64,000 nucleotides of DNA from Petunia secreta (Eukaryota; Streptophyta; Magnoliopsida; Solanales; Solanaceae): NCBI GenBank assembly GCA_029990175.1, contig JARKIP010000021.1, positions 24,247,501 through 24,311,500 on the forward strand, written 5' to 3'. Shown here in pieces: positions 22,401-33,100 of the stretch. A program made the translations under genes and the position numbers. The notes under the pieces were generated by a model. It ran no database searches, was not told the DNA's origin, and saw only the letters and a list, made by a program, of their open reading frames with translations. Position 1 is the first letter of the stretch. Each line of letters starts with the position of its first letter.

Positions 22401-23627
22401 TATTTCAAGCATCATTAAAAAGCGACCCTTTACGTGAATAAGATGTTTCGTTTCACACATTGTCATGACAGATGGTTGCTTGTTTAATGGTTCAGTTCTT
22501 TCGTTTAAACTCATATTCATTTAGTTGTCTGGAGTTGATTTAGTCTTGGGGTTGAAGAACATTGATTTAGTTTAGCGTCTTCCTTCTTAGCGCCTGGATA
22601 TAAAGAGTACTTTTTTTATAATGATATTTTAGTTAAATCTGAAGTGTAGTATGCAGTCCTTGCTAAAATGCTGGAAGAAGTAATCTTGAGAGCATGTTTA
22701 TTTGGTCCCAGCTTGAATTTACTTTCATAAACCTTCTATGACTGCTACAATATTTTCTTTTATGTGTATAAATAAATGCTGTTGTCTAATTGCTTAGTTG
22801 TTTGCTTTATCTTATTTTAATCACATTGCATACCCTTGCTAATTATCTATTGTTTACTTGTTTCTTGCATAATGCACTTTCCTGGGACGAGTTACAACTG
22901 GAAACTCGATCATTCAAAGTCCAAGAATGGAGCCTATTTGCCTTCAAGTTCAGCCACAACTTCGAGTTATTTCATAATCCAGTCTTATGATAAACATTTG
23001 CTAGCCATCTTTGTTATGCCTTCAATCAGCCTTCCGGGTTCTACTATTTTAACTCATCCTATTATTTATTTTAGTTGATAGATTATTTGAAACTAGATAG
23101 TTCTATTTGTAGAATAACTTATTGTTTATGTAGAATAATTTTATTTATGAATGAATATTTTGAGTTATTGCTTTCTTTTATGGCTATTATCTTTATTTTG
23201 GAATTTCCATTTACTTTATGTGAATTGGGGCCATCTTAGCAAAATGCGTGCAAGTAAAAAAAGCTTTTATTTGATTAATATTATTATTATTAGTACTATT
23301 ATTATTATTATTACTATTTTTTAAATAATTCTTTCGCAAGAAAAACGCACTTGTAAATATTTGGAAACCTGTCGGATTAACCGTTTTCAACGGAATTTCG
23401 AAAGTGCCTTAAAAACCTTCTTTCGAAATTAACAAAACCTCTTACCTTTAGAATCTCTGAAAGAAAGACCGCCTTTTTATAAAAATGGAGTTTTGCACGC
23501 ATTTGCTAATTTGGTTCCCTGTTTTCCTTAAATTGGGCGGCGACTCCAAAAACTCCAAAAGAGTTAGTCCATCCTGTCGATATTCCGGAATTTATCCTTT
23601 TCGGGGGGTAATTTTTGGGGTTCAACA
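19424..23627 (+). repeat. 5' LTR of LARD1
   Basis: Near-identical to 30106-34333. A TATAAAT at 19776-19782 is a plausible core promoter, repeated at 30458-30464 in the other LTR. The roughly 1-kb GT-rich stretch at about 20460-21010 and a TAT trinucleotide run near 23280-23320 are internal landmarks; the latter is longer in the 3' LTR and explains part of the length difference. Small open frames such as 19967-20161 are shared by both LTRs and show no protein family. Confidence 0.92.
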
Positions 23628-23630
23628 GCA

Positions 23631-23648
23631 TGGCGACTCCGCTGGGGA
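23631..23648 (+). other. Primer binding site of LARD1
   Basis: TGGCGACTCCGCTGGGGA starts three bases after the LTR end. The same 18 bases prime LARD2. It fits the tRNA-Arg-type primer sites described for Tat/Ogre elements; the tRNA identity is from memory of the family and should be checked. Confidence 0.85.
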
Positions 23649-25284
23649 TCAATAAAGGTTTTGACCATAAAGGTTTCCAATTATTTGCAATTAGCATGCT
23701 TAATTTATTTTGTTTTATTGTATCTGTTTGTTTGTGTGCCACGGAACGCATGTCACTACACTCTTATTGGTGCACATATAAACTGGCATTCCGTTCATAC
23801 TTCCCCCACTCCTGGGAACCTCTTGCATTTTCACCCCAAATATCCGTGAGGTACGCTCATGCGTACCCGCACTTTCTTCCACTAAAGAACCCTATGAAGA
23901 GTTGGTATACCGGCGGATTGTCGTGGGAGTAATTCGACTGCGAGGCCGCCTGCCACTCACCTGTTAGCCTCAACTGTTAACCCACTCTTAGACGAAGCTT
24001 TTAGGAGCATGCATGCATTTACACCTTAGTTTGGACCCGGTCCTTGGTACCGCCTCCATAGTCAGGAAACTACCCTTACGTCAGTAGGTTCTTGAAACCC
24101 TACGACAATGCATATTATGTGCTATGTGATAACGAATCCTCAGTCCTAACCATGTTTTGAGCAAAATCAGAGTTAGAATTTTGTCTCCTATGTTGTCTTT
24201 TAGGTTAGAAAATGGAAGAATTTAGCAGAATTGAGATCATAGACGAAATTGCAGTCCGGGGAAAAGTTCGGCAGATTTGGTTGGCTTGTGTTTTGGAGAT
24301 GGTATGGCGTAGTGAGATCTAAGAGGCGAAGTCCCTGGTGTCGTTAAAAGGATCAGTGGGGCCCCTCTCGTGAATGGCTTTGCGTGTGTGCAGGCCTATG
24401 TTGACTGTCCAGCTGCATTCATGATAATTGAAGTATGCTTGTCGCATACTAGGAGAGTGAAGCCCCTATGTCTATAAACGACCAATGGGGTCCCTCCTTG
24501 AAGACCAGTGCGGTCTTGGCTACCTAGGAAACTGAGAGGCTTGATTAAAGCCGAGGACCAGTGAGGAGCCCTATGAACAAGGTATGTGAGCCTTGCAAAA
24601 CCTAGGAAGCTGAGAGGCTTGTCCAAAGCCGAGGACCAGTGAGGTTTTATTTGTAAAAGGTCAATTGGAACCTTTTATGATTTGCAGTCTGGTATTGTGA
24701 AAGGCGGTTGGAAATTTCACCCGTGGATGTTGTAAACAATTGGGAGTTAAGCTTAGAAGAGTGTGGATTGTTTCGGGTTTTAGGCATTTGGGTTTAGAAT
24801 TTTGTGCAAATGTTGTGAAGAGCATGAGCTGTGTTGGAATTTCGAGTTGGCCCCAACTTTTGGAAGTTAGTTGGGATAGCGGAACTGCAGTGTCAAGGCA
24901 GAGATATGATTGTTATCAATTATTGTTATTATTTATTACTTACTCTAAATCTGAATTGCTCAAAACTGGCATGAACTATTTTTCGTTACCACTCGTTTGC
25001 GCGTCTTAGGCCCACCTCTGGCACAAAGAGGCACCTTACAGGGTAGGACACGCCCGCATTTTCATTTATGCTCAACTAATTGTGATTGCCACATGTTAAA
25101 CTTGTTTAAAATGCAAAGCGCTATGTGACGCGCTACGTGATTGTGTGCAATTATGCCAATGATCTGGAAACTAACATAGTTACCATTTGATTTTTTCCTT
25201 TTGTTTTGATTATCCCCTAAAAGAGAGTTTGATTCGTGTTGACTCCCGAGTTGGTTAAGTGTCTAACCTAAAGTGAAGCGAGCA
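23649..25284 (+). other. 5' leader of LARD1
   Basis: About 1.6 kb of untranslated leader before gag. It has no convincing gene. A 46-bp direct repeat occurs at 24521-24566 and 24599-24644 (period 78), each containing a ggctt...aagcc hairpin and gaggaccagtgagg. Confidence 0.6.
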
Positions 25285-26934
25285 ATGACTGATAATCAGA
25301 CTGGTATCCCCGCAACTTCCAATGAGCAAGCAGTTGTTGTTCCTGATGAACAAATTGTTAGAATGGCTAAGCAGATTGAGTGTATGCAAGCTGAACTAGA
25401 CAGAATGAAAGGGTCGAGCCACCAAAACGCGCCAGCCGTTCTATCAACTCTGAACCCCAATGTTGAAACTGCCAATCCCAACACGCTTTTAAATTCCAGT
25501 GTCATTCGTATGCTTGCACCAGTTAACAACATCCCAAATGCATTCATTAACCACAACAACTTGCCTCACTATCAATACTTACCTGCCAAAGATACTCCTC
25601 GTCCTCCACAATCCAAAGCACCCATTGAAGTGCCCATAACTGTAGAAAAGCCGGGAAAGACAGTTGAGCAAGAGGAGATAATCCAAACGATGATAATCAT
25701 CCAGCAATCCATCAAGGATTTGCAAGTGTCTAGAGGACGTCAAAGCATCTCCTACCGCAATCTTTATCTATATCCTGACGTTACTCTTCCTCCCGGGTTT
25801 AAGGTGCCGAAATTTGATATGTATGATGGTCATAGTGACCCATTTATCCATTTGACCAAATATCTCAACCGAATGAGGGTTGCGGGAGGTAAAGAGGAAC
25901 TTCTGATGGCCTTCTTCAGTCATAGTCTGGAAGGTATTGCTGCTGAATGGTTTGCAAGACAGGATATAAGCAAGTGGCGTGAGTTTGATGACATAGCCAA
26001 TGATTTTACAAAGCAGTTCGAGTACAATGTCGAGATGGCTCCTGACCTTATAACCTTGTCTAATCTGAAGAAGAAACCAACAGAAACCTCTAGGGAATAC
26101 GCATTGAGATGGCGTGAACAGGCTGCAAGGGTGCAACCACCAATGACTGAGGAAGACATGGTAAAATACTTCATCCGAGCCCAAGATGATTCTTATTACA
26201 TGCACTTGCTCCCTATGATGGGTAAACCATATTCTGAACTTCTTGTGATGGGAGAGATGGTTGAAGAAGGGGTTAAGACAGGGCGAATTGTAAGTTTTGC
26301 TGCAATGAAGGCAACTACACAAGCCATCCAGACTGGTACGGGCAATTTTGAGAAGAAAAAGAGGGAAGATGAAGTTGGTATTGATATGGCTAATATTGAC
26401 CAAAGGCCAAATAAGAAGCCAACCTTCAGAAACTCACTAAACCAGCCCACTCACCAAAGCACACTACACTTAACTCACCCAAGTCAATATCAAATTCCAC
26501 CTGCGCCATATCCCGTCTACAATACTCAACCCAATTACCGTCAATCTAGAATACCCGCTTATCAGCCTTATTCACAACCGCAAGCATACAATTACCCTCA
26601 ACAACACCAGTTACCTGTAGCCCGTCAGTCTATGCCAACAGTGTCTCGTCCCAAATATGAAAAGAGACAGCGCCGAAAATTCACTTCTTTAGGTGAACCA
26701 CAAGCTCAATTGTATGAAAAATTAAAAGATATGGGAGTGCTAAACCCTTTAGCAGGAGATGGTACGTTTGACCCTCCCCCAGAATGTGTTGATGGAGCCA
26801 AATATTGCGCTTACCATGCAGAATTTGCCAAGCACGACACGGAGGAATGTGTCTTTCTTAAACATAAGATCCAAGATTTGATTGAAGACAATACAATCCA
26901 GTTGAGTGAACCAACGCAGGAGACTTGGCTGTGA
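25285..26934 (+). CDS. LARD1 Gag polyprotein (Tat/Ogre type), intact
   Basis: An uninterrupted 549-residue frame from the ATG at 25285; the open frame begins slightly upstream. Residues about 10-45 look coiled-coil-like (EQIVRMAKQIECMQAELDRM). The Gag core spans about 170-335, with PKFDMYDGHSDPFIHLTKYL, ALRWREQAARVQPPM and LLVMGEMVEEGV. A Pro/Gln/Tyr-rich linker follows (about 390-470). Near the C-terminus (508-522) is CAYHAEFAKHDTEEC, a C-x2-H-x5-H-x4-C cluster resembling the variant zinc knuckle of Tat Gags. Gag would form the particle and bind element RNA. Everything else needed for movement must come in trans. Lack of stops in a non-autonomous copy agrees with a recent insertion or selection on Gag. 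Confidence 0.92.
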   Translation: MTDNQTGIPATSNEQAVVVPDEQIVRMAKQIECMQAELDRMKGSSHQNAPAVLSTLNPNVETANPNTLLNSSVIRMLAPVNNIPNAFINHNNLPHYQYLPAKDTPRPPQSKAPIEVPITVEKPGKTVEQEEIIQTMIIIQQSIKDLQVSRGRQSISYRNLYLYPDVTLPPGFKVPKFDMYDGHSDPFIHLTKYLNRMRVAGGKEELLMAFFSHSLEGIAAEWFARQDISKWREFDDIANDFTKQFEYNVEMAPDLITLSNLKKKPTETSREYALRWREQAARVQPPMTEEDMVKYFIRAQDDSYYMHLLPMMGKPYSELLVMGEMVEEGVKTGRIVSFAAMKATTQAIQTGTGNFEKKKREDEVGIDMANIDQRPNKKPTFRNSLNQPTHQSTLHLTHPSQYQIPPAPYPVYNTQPNYRQSRIPAYQPYSQPQAYNYPQQHQLPVARQSMPTVSRPKYEKRQRRKFTSLGEPQAQLYEKLKDMGVLNPLAGDGTFDPPPECVDGAKYCAYHAEFAKHDTEECVFLKHKIQDLIEDNTIQLSEPTQETWL

Positions 26935-28340
26935 ACTAAAAGCACTTTGCAAAATTTCGATTCGGATTGAGGCCCCGAATCATGCTGGTTAGTACTTTAT
27001 CATTTTGCCTCAAGAAAATATTTTTCTCATTCCCATGTAATTTTGATTGTAATACGAACTACGCGTAACCTGATTCCCAAGGCGGGATACGTAAGCAACT
27101 CACATAGAGCTCGGTTACACTAGAATAGGAATCCCCTATTTCCTCTTTTATGTAATTTTGAACTACTTTTGGTCTGATTCCTGGAGTGGCAACAGGATAA
27201 GTAAGCAATCCACATCGGACTCGATCAAATTTTTGTAATGCTTTAAGGCTTGTTTATCTTTGATGATGTAATTCCAAACTATGCATCTGGGCAGATGTGT
27301 AGGCATTCCTATTCGGATTCGGCTTCGCACTTAGATTGCCATATTCCCAAAAATCTTTATGTAAGCAAAACTACGCACAGTCTGATTCCCATGGAGGGGG
27401 TACGTAGGCGCTCTTAACGGGCTTGACTCTATAACATTAAAATTTCCAGTCTCCCCTAAGGTAAGCAACTGGGGTAAATTTTGCAAGGCAAGTTGAAGAT
27501 ATAAAAGATCATAACTGGGGCAATTTTTGCAAAAGGTGGTATTTCCCGATAGAAGATGAATGGACAAAATTCTGAAAGTGTTTGGGAATGGTTCAAAGTT
27601 GCAAGATAAATGATGTTCAATTTGTTTCAATATATGTCACCATCTGAAATACAACAAGGGTTTTAGATTAACATGAAAATCCTGTTCAACTATGCAAGTA
27701 TCTGTTTCAACTATTTGAAACTTATTGTGCTATTAGTTCATTGGCCGAGTCTCAAGGGACGGATCGCAAATCTAGACAAAGTGAGAAGAAGGAAGCAGTT
27801 GCAAGATGAAGGCTCGAGTCAACATGAATCAAACGCTCCCCCCTCCCTCCTAAAACTAATGATTTTTCTTCGAGTGCAAGAATTTTCAAAGCAACAAGAT
27901 GAGGAAACTAGCAACTATCAATTCCTCATAGAGTATTTTTCATACACATTGAACAATGTTGCCCAGATAACTGACCGAGATCGGAGGCGTTATCTGACTC
28001 ATTGCATACGCAAAAACGATCTTATTTCTCTCTCTATTTCTGCCCTTGTTTAATCAAAATTCATTGCTTAATTGACAACTTTACTTTACACTTTGCAGGA
28101 ATTAATCATTAACTCAGTGTTTCTCAAGGATAAAACTTAACTCTTTAGGGCTTCACCAAATATAAGCCAGACGGCTTAAACTCTCACTTTATATCTCCTT
28201 TATCTTTGACATTTTCCTGTCTATATGAATTTAATGACAACTTTATTTATAGGCTATTCTACCCTTTATTTTACAAGTATCAACATCAAGTCTATTGTAA
28301 ACAATCGAAGGCGCTATTGTTAAGAAGCCTACTGTAGAAA
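26935..28340 (+). other. Post-gag region of LARD1 without pol
   Basis: No protease, RT or integrase motif is visible. Between about 27040 and 27430, and again near 29920, a diverged block recurs: ctgattcc, then about 10-15 bases, then ggatacgtaagcaac or gtacgtaggcg. The same motif occurs on the minus strand in LARD2 (near 38925-38945 and 40555-40585). An open frame at 27673-28053 encodes 126 residues of no recognised family and is probably spurious. Confidence 0.6.
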
Positions 28341-28563
28341 ACGGGAGACTCGATCATGAGTCATTGCCGAAAGGCGGCATTTCTATTTCCAATAATTATT
28401 GCAAATTTTTAAACATATCCGTCTCATTTCTCATTCGTCTTATGAGAGCGCTTACAAAAGTTCCATTTTTATGATTTACAGATATTGCCAATCTTGGGGG
28501 CTCACTTTGTTTTGTAGTCGAGGCCATTCCTCCATGGAAGAATTCAAAGAGTGCAACGCATTC

Positions 28564-29200
28564 ACGCTTCCGAGAAGCGTCATTATATTCCACGCTTTCG
28601 AGAAGTGTCTTTATATCTCACGCTTTCGATAAGCGTCTTTATATTTCACGCTTCCGGTAAGCGTCTTTATGTGTTTACGCTTTCGATAAGCGTCTTTATT
28701 TCACGCTTCCGGTAAGCGTCTTTATGTGTTTACGCTTTCGATAAGCGTCTTTATTTCATGCTTCCGGTAAGCGTCTTTATCTGTTCACGCTTTCGATAAG
28801 CGTCTTTATATTTCACGCTTCCGGTAAGCGTCTTTATGTGTTTACGCTTTCGATAAGCGTCTTTATATTTCACGCTTCCGGTAAGCGTCTTTATGTGTTT
28901 ACGCTTTCGATAAGCGTCTTTATATTTCACGCTTCCGGTAAGCGTCCTTATGTGTTTACGCTTTCGATAAGCGTCTTTATGTTTCACGCTTCCGGTAAGC
29001 GTCCTTATGTGTTCACGCTTTCGATAAGCGTCTCTTTATTTCACGCTTCCGGTAAGCGTCTTTATGTGTTCACGCTTTCGATAAGCGTCTTTATTTCACG
29101 CTTCCGGTAAGCGTCTTTATGTGTTTACGCTTTCGATAAGCGTCTTAATATTTCACGCTTCCGGTAAGCGTCTTTATCTGTTCACGCTTTCGATAAGCGT
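28564..29200 (+). repeat. Array of 23 short hairpins in the 3' region of LARD1
   Basis: Two alternating hairpins, ACGCTT-TCGAT-AAGCGT and ACGCTT-CCGGT-AAGCGT, follow each other about every 26-30 bases, separated by ctttatattt or ctttatgtgttt spacers. Together they make a 55-58-bp higher-order tandem unit. I count 23 hairpins, nearly all with six perfect stem pairs; spacer lengths vary more than stems. Further hairpins with different stems flank the array (28347-28362, 29209-29221, 29235-29248, 29257-29270, 29309-29330). Satellite-like repeats between the coding region and 3' LTR are known in Tat-lineage elements; hairpin-built ones with changing stems are less expected. Confidence 0.95.
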
Positions 29201-30090
29201 ATTTGTATCACCTCGAAGGTGTTAATCATTTGAATGCCTCTATGGCGTAATTTTGTCGCCTCGATAGGCGCTTTAATATCTGCCACTCTCTTAATTATAT
29301 TTTTTTTTGTAAGCCTCCTGAGGCGTTTACATTTGCTTATACCTATTTTAATGACCTTATGTTGCTAATAAGTTTTATTAAGACATGCTGGATAATGTGA
29401 ATACTTCGGATGTATTCCTACTTTTGGTTGGAGTGCAATCCAATATTATTTTCAAATTGTCTCTTCATGATTTAAAGCTTCTACCAACGGCCTCGAAGTC
29501 ATCTTGCCTCACAAAGCCAGATTTCTCCATTAGTCGATTTGGAGACAAGCTTATCATTGATATTGCAACCAGCATCTACAAGTTTTATTGCCGTTATTCC
29601 TTTATTACTTCATTTATTAAGCTTTATTTGCAGTTACTCGCTTACCGTTTGTCAAGTCTATTACAGGATATTAGCAGCGCCGCAGCAGCACCGCAACAGC
29701 ATTTGGAGCATAACGTGGAACTCTTTCTTAGCAGTGAACTGGGGCAATCGTTGATATGAGCTAGACTCGTCAACGAGGATCTGAAGAATCGCACTCGAAC
29801 AAGCAAGTCTATCCTAATCTTTCATTTCGGATTAGGGTGTCAATTTGGTTTCTTTTCTATTCATGCTTCTTTTCTGTCAATCGTACGAGTCTTCGTATGT
29901 AAGGGTCGTCGAACTACATATGACCTGATTCTCTTTCAGCCCGAGATATGTAGGCAACTCGGAAACCGGAGTTCGGCCATGTCTTAAGCCTCGCATTTTG
30001 GACCTTGGAATCAAAATCTTGGCTTTATCGTGACAAAATTGGGTTTCTCGTCAACTTTCTTTACCCTGAAAACTCTTTCATCCTTTCCGG

Positions 30091-30105
30091 GTAAAGAGGG
30101 GCAGC
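30091..30105 (+). other. Polypurine tract of LARD1
   Basis: gtaaagaggggcagc lies directly before the 3' LTR, where plus-strand DNA synthesis is primed. LARD2 has the same aaagaggggcagc core. Confidence 0.9.
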
Positions 30106-33100
30106 TGTTGACACCCAATTTTGTCCCGAAATTTTAATTATTTAAAATAAGCTTTATTTTAAAAATCAAAAGCGAATTAGTTAAATTTGGAGAAAAGAAG
30201 GCCAAAACTGCATTCCATAGCCCTAAATCAGTCCCACCCGTGCAAAGCCCCTTTTTAATTCAAAATCCCTAATCCATTATCCCTAATCAGAAAAAACCCG
30301 ACCCTTTTTCCATTTAGCAACCCGCGAAGAATCAAAACTCAAGTTCAAATCCCTGGTCCCATTTCCAGCTCATCTGATGGTACAAACCTTATGCTAAAGA
30401 TCTGTTGAAGGTCGTTTTGGGTATTTTTTCATGGCCCTTAGAACCCTAATTTTACCATATAAATGGTCAGATAAGCAGCCGTTAATGGGGGGCTGGAGCA
30501 GAGAGGGTTCCAAATTTTTTGAGCCGTTAATGGGGCCGTGAAAGAGCAGCAATGAAGGGAGAGGGATGAGGAAAAGGACAGTATACGCAATACATATACA
30601 CAATTTATTTTCTCAGTTTCGAAGTTTATAAAATAACATTAGTGTTTTTGTGGGATTTTGGTTTTTGTTTATCGCTTCTCCGTCGTTTGAGTCATCGCTC
30701 TTGCTCGAGTCGCATTCTTCGGATCCCTCGCCCCAGCTCGCTGCGTCGCAAGAGGTAATAACTTCACATCAACTTCATTTTGTACTAAATATGATCTATT
30801 ACAATGATATGTGTGTGTTTGTGAAGTATTATATGATTGATTAGTGCTGGAAATTTGTATAAATATGTTCTTAAACAGTTAAACTGATTCTATGAATTTT
30901 AGCTTGATGACATAGTTATAAAAGATGTAGTCTTTATCAGTTAGCATAGTGTGTTCATGCCTTGACTGTAGTTTAGAGTTGTTTATTTAAAAGAAGCTAT
31001 ACTAATGAAAGTTCTTAGTTCTTCCTAGTATTCTGTCTGATAATCCTGTCATTTTTTTATTTTTCAAATAAAGAAGTGTGCTATATGGATTTTTTCTTAA
31101 ACTTGGTTCTTATTTTGGGGTCTGTTTTCCTGGGCTAAAGAGAGTTGTCAAGAGGCAGGGGAAGCAGTAATGGTTGTTCAGGTGTGCGCAGTTGTAGAGA
31201 AGCTGCAGGTTCCTTGGAGGGAGTTCTGATAGAGTATTCTTGGTTTTAGGAGTTATAAAGTATTGTCTTTGGTCCCTGGTTGGCTTTGAAGTAGTGTAGG
31301 ATTTTCAGGTTGGTTTGTAGGTGTTGTTTTGGGATCCAGGACAGTGGGGTTGTCTATGGAGGTCTGGTGGCTGTTGCAGGTGTTCTTTGGGTATGTCAAG
31401 GGGTCTTTTGAGTTAGTAGGCAGCGTGTAAAGGTTGATAGGCAGTGTGGATGTTGTCTCAGCTGTTGCAGGTGTGTAGAGGTCGTTGTTGGGTTATCCGT
31501 GAGTTTGTTGTAGGTATAGCAGGTAGTGTAGATGGCTGTTCAGTTTCCCTGTGGCCTATTTGAGCAGGCTGAGAAGTCCTTGTAAGTATGAAGGTATCCT
31601 GGTGGGTGTTTAGGTAGTGTCAGGGATGAGAGTATGTGCTGAAGGTTGAAGGAGTTGGTTGTATGGTCCTGGTTGTTCTAGAGAAGTCTAGAAGACTGTA
31701 ATGACTTGTTTTAAAATCTGGAAATGATCAAGTTTAATCCCAGAAATGTTACCTGTTTTGGCCCTGCTATGTCCACTTCATGTCTAAGTTAATACCTTGC
31801 TCGTTTTCATAGCTGTTGAATAAGTTTGATCCTTGTCCTCTCTTTAGTTTAAAACTGAAAAAGTGATGCCTGCTCCTTACTCCTTGTTTTCCTTTGGGAT
31901 CTGAATCCTTCTCCTAAAAGAAAAGGAACTCACTTAGTATACTGTTAAGACAGATATCTAATCCTTGCCATAGAAGTGTTAGTCTGATAACTTTATTAGC
32001 TCTGGCTTTGGTTCTTTGTTCATGGTGTGCAAGACTATTTAGTTTCTTCTTTTTCCTGAAAATGTGTGAATGTTATGGCATCAATTGGTATATGATAGAT
32101 AGCATGAAAATGTTTAAGCTTAGAGAAATTCCGGTGTCTGCATTTTCTTTTTCTTCTAAGGGCTTTTAAAATTTCACTAGAAGTAAAAGTAAAGTCTGCT
32201 TCTCTTAATACGGCTCTGATGGTGATTCTGTTACTTCACCCTATGCTTGCATCTTAGGTGTTTAGTTTTTAATAAGTTGTAATGTTAGAGTGGCATACAA
32301 TACTAGTTCTTCAAGTTAATATCAATTTTCAGCTTCAATTGCATGCGACTCAGGAGAAGGTTAATTGATTCATCCAAGGCTCAATCTTGATAACTCAATA
32401 GTCTAAGCAATGAAGAAATGTGATTAAGGTGTTCTCTGGTTACAAACCTCTGTTACTACTTGGGTAAATTATCAAGGAAAGTTTCTGTTATCTTAAAGAA
32501 TGATAAATGAACATTGAAGCTGCCTCATGAAGACTAAATTTGATAGACATCAAGCATGTTTACATTTAGATAAATCATCTTTTAAGCTTATCATTTAATG
32601 GAGTTGTGTACATCTGTTTTGCTGAAGTCATTGGAGAGGCATAATCTAAGTTATTAGTTTAAAATCCTATAAAATTTGTATCTTGGAATTTGCTTCAGTA
32701 GGCGTAGTAAATATTCACTTGTGTTTTAACGAGTTTCCGGTCAACGTGTAAAGAAGTAAAATTCGTGTGATACCATGCTATTTCATATGATCTTTGTACT
32801 TAATCTATTGCGAATTGTACTTGGATTGCCTTAAATTTATTTAAGAGATCGTTGCTTTGACCAATAAGAAGCTTGAAAGTGAGGTTATATCGTTTGGGGT
32901 CTTATTCCCTTTGCCACCTGTTTGATTATAGAATTGAGTGGAGAGTTTTTTATCTAGGAATAAATTCCGGATCTTTGGTTATAATATTATTGAGGTTGGT
33001 TAAATGCTTGTCTGAAATATAACTTGGTAATGGTTGTAAAAGACCTTGGTCTATTAAAATGCATGCCCCTGTTATGGTAAATTATATTTCAAGCATCATT

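Noticed and set aside
25768..26403. 211-residue minus-strand frame opposite LARD1 gag
   Set aside because: Shadow of the Gag frame; composition follows the opposite strand.
27673..28053. 126-residue frame in the LARD1 internal region
   Set aside because: No recognised domain, no regulatory context; could be decayed remains. Kept only as a remark.
28751..29110. Open frames on both strands encoding a repeating peptide (FHASGKR..., KDAYRKRKHIKTL...)
   Set aside because: They arise from the hairpin tandem repeat; open in both directions with no start context or family.
28564..29200. CRISPR-like repeat-spacer look
   Set aside because: The spacers are themselves near-identical, the repeat alternates between two hairpins, and the context is a plant retrotransposon.
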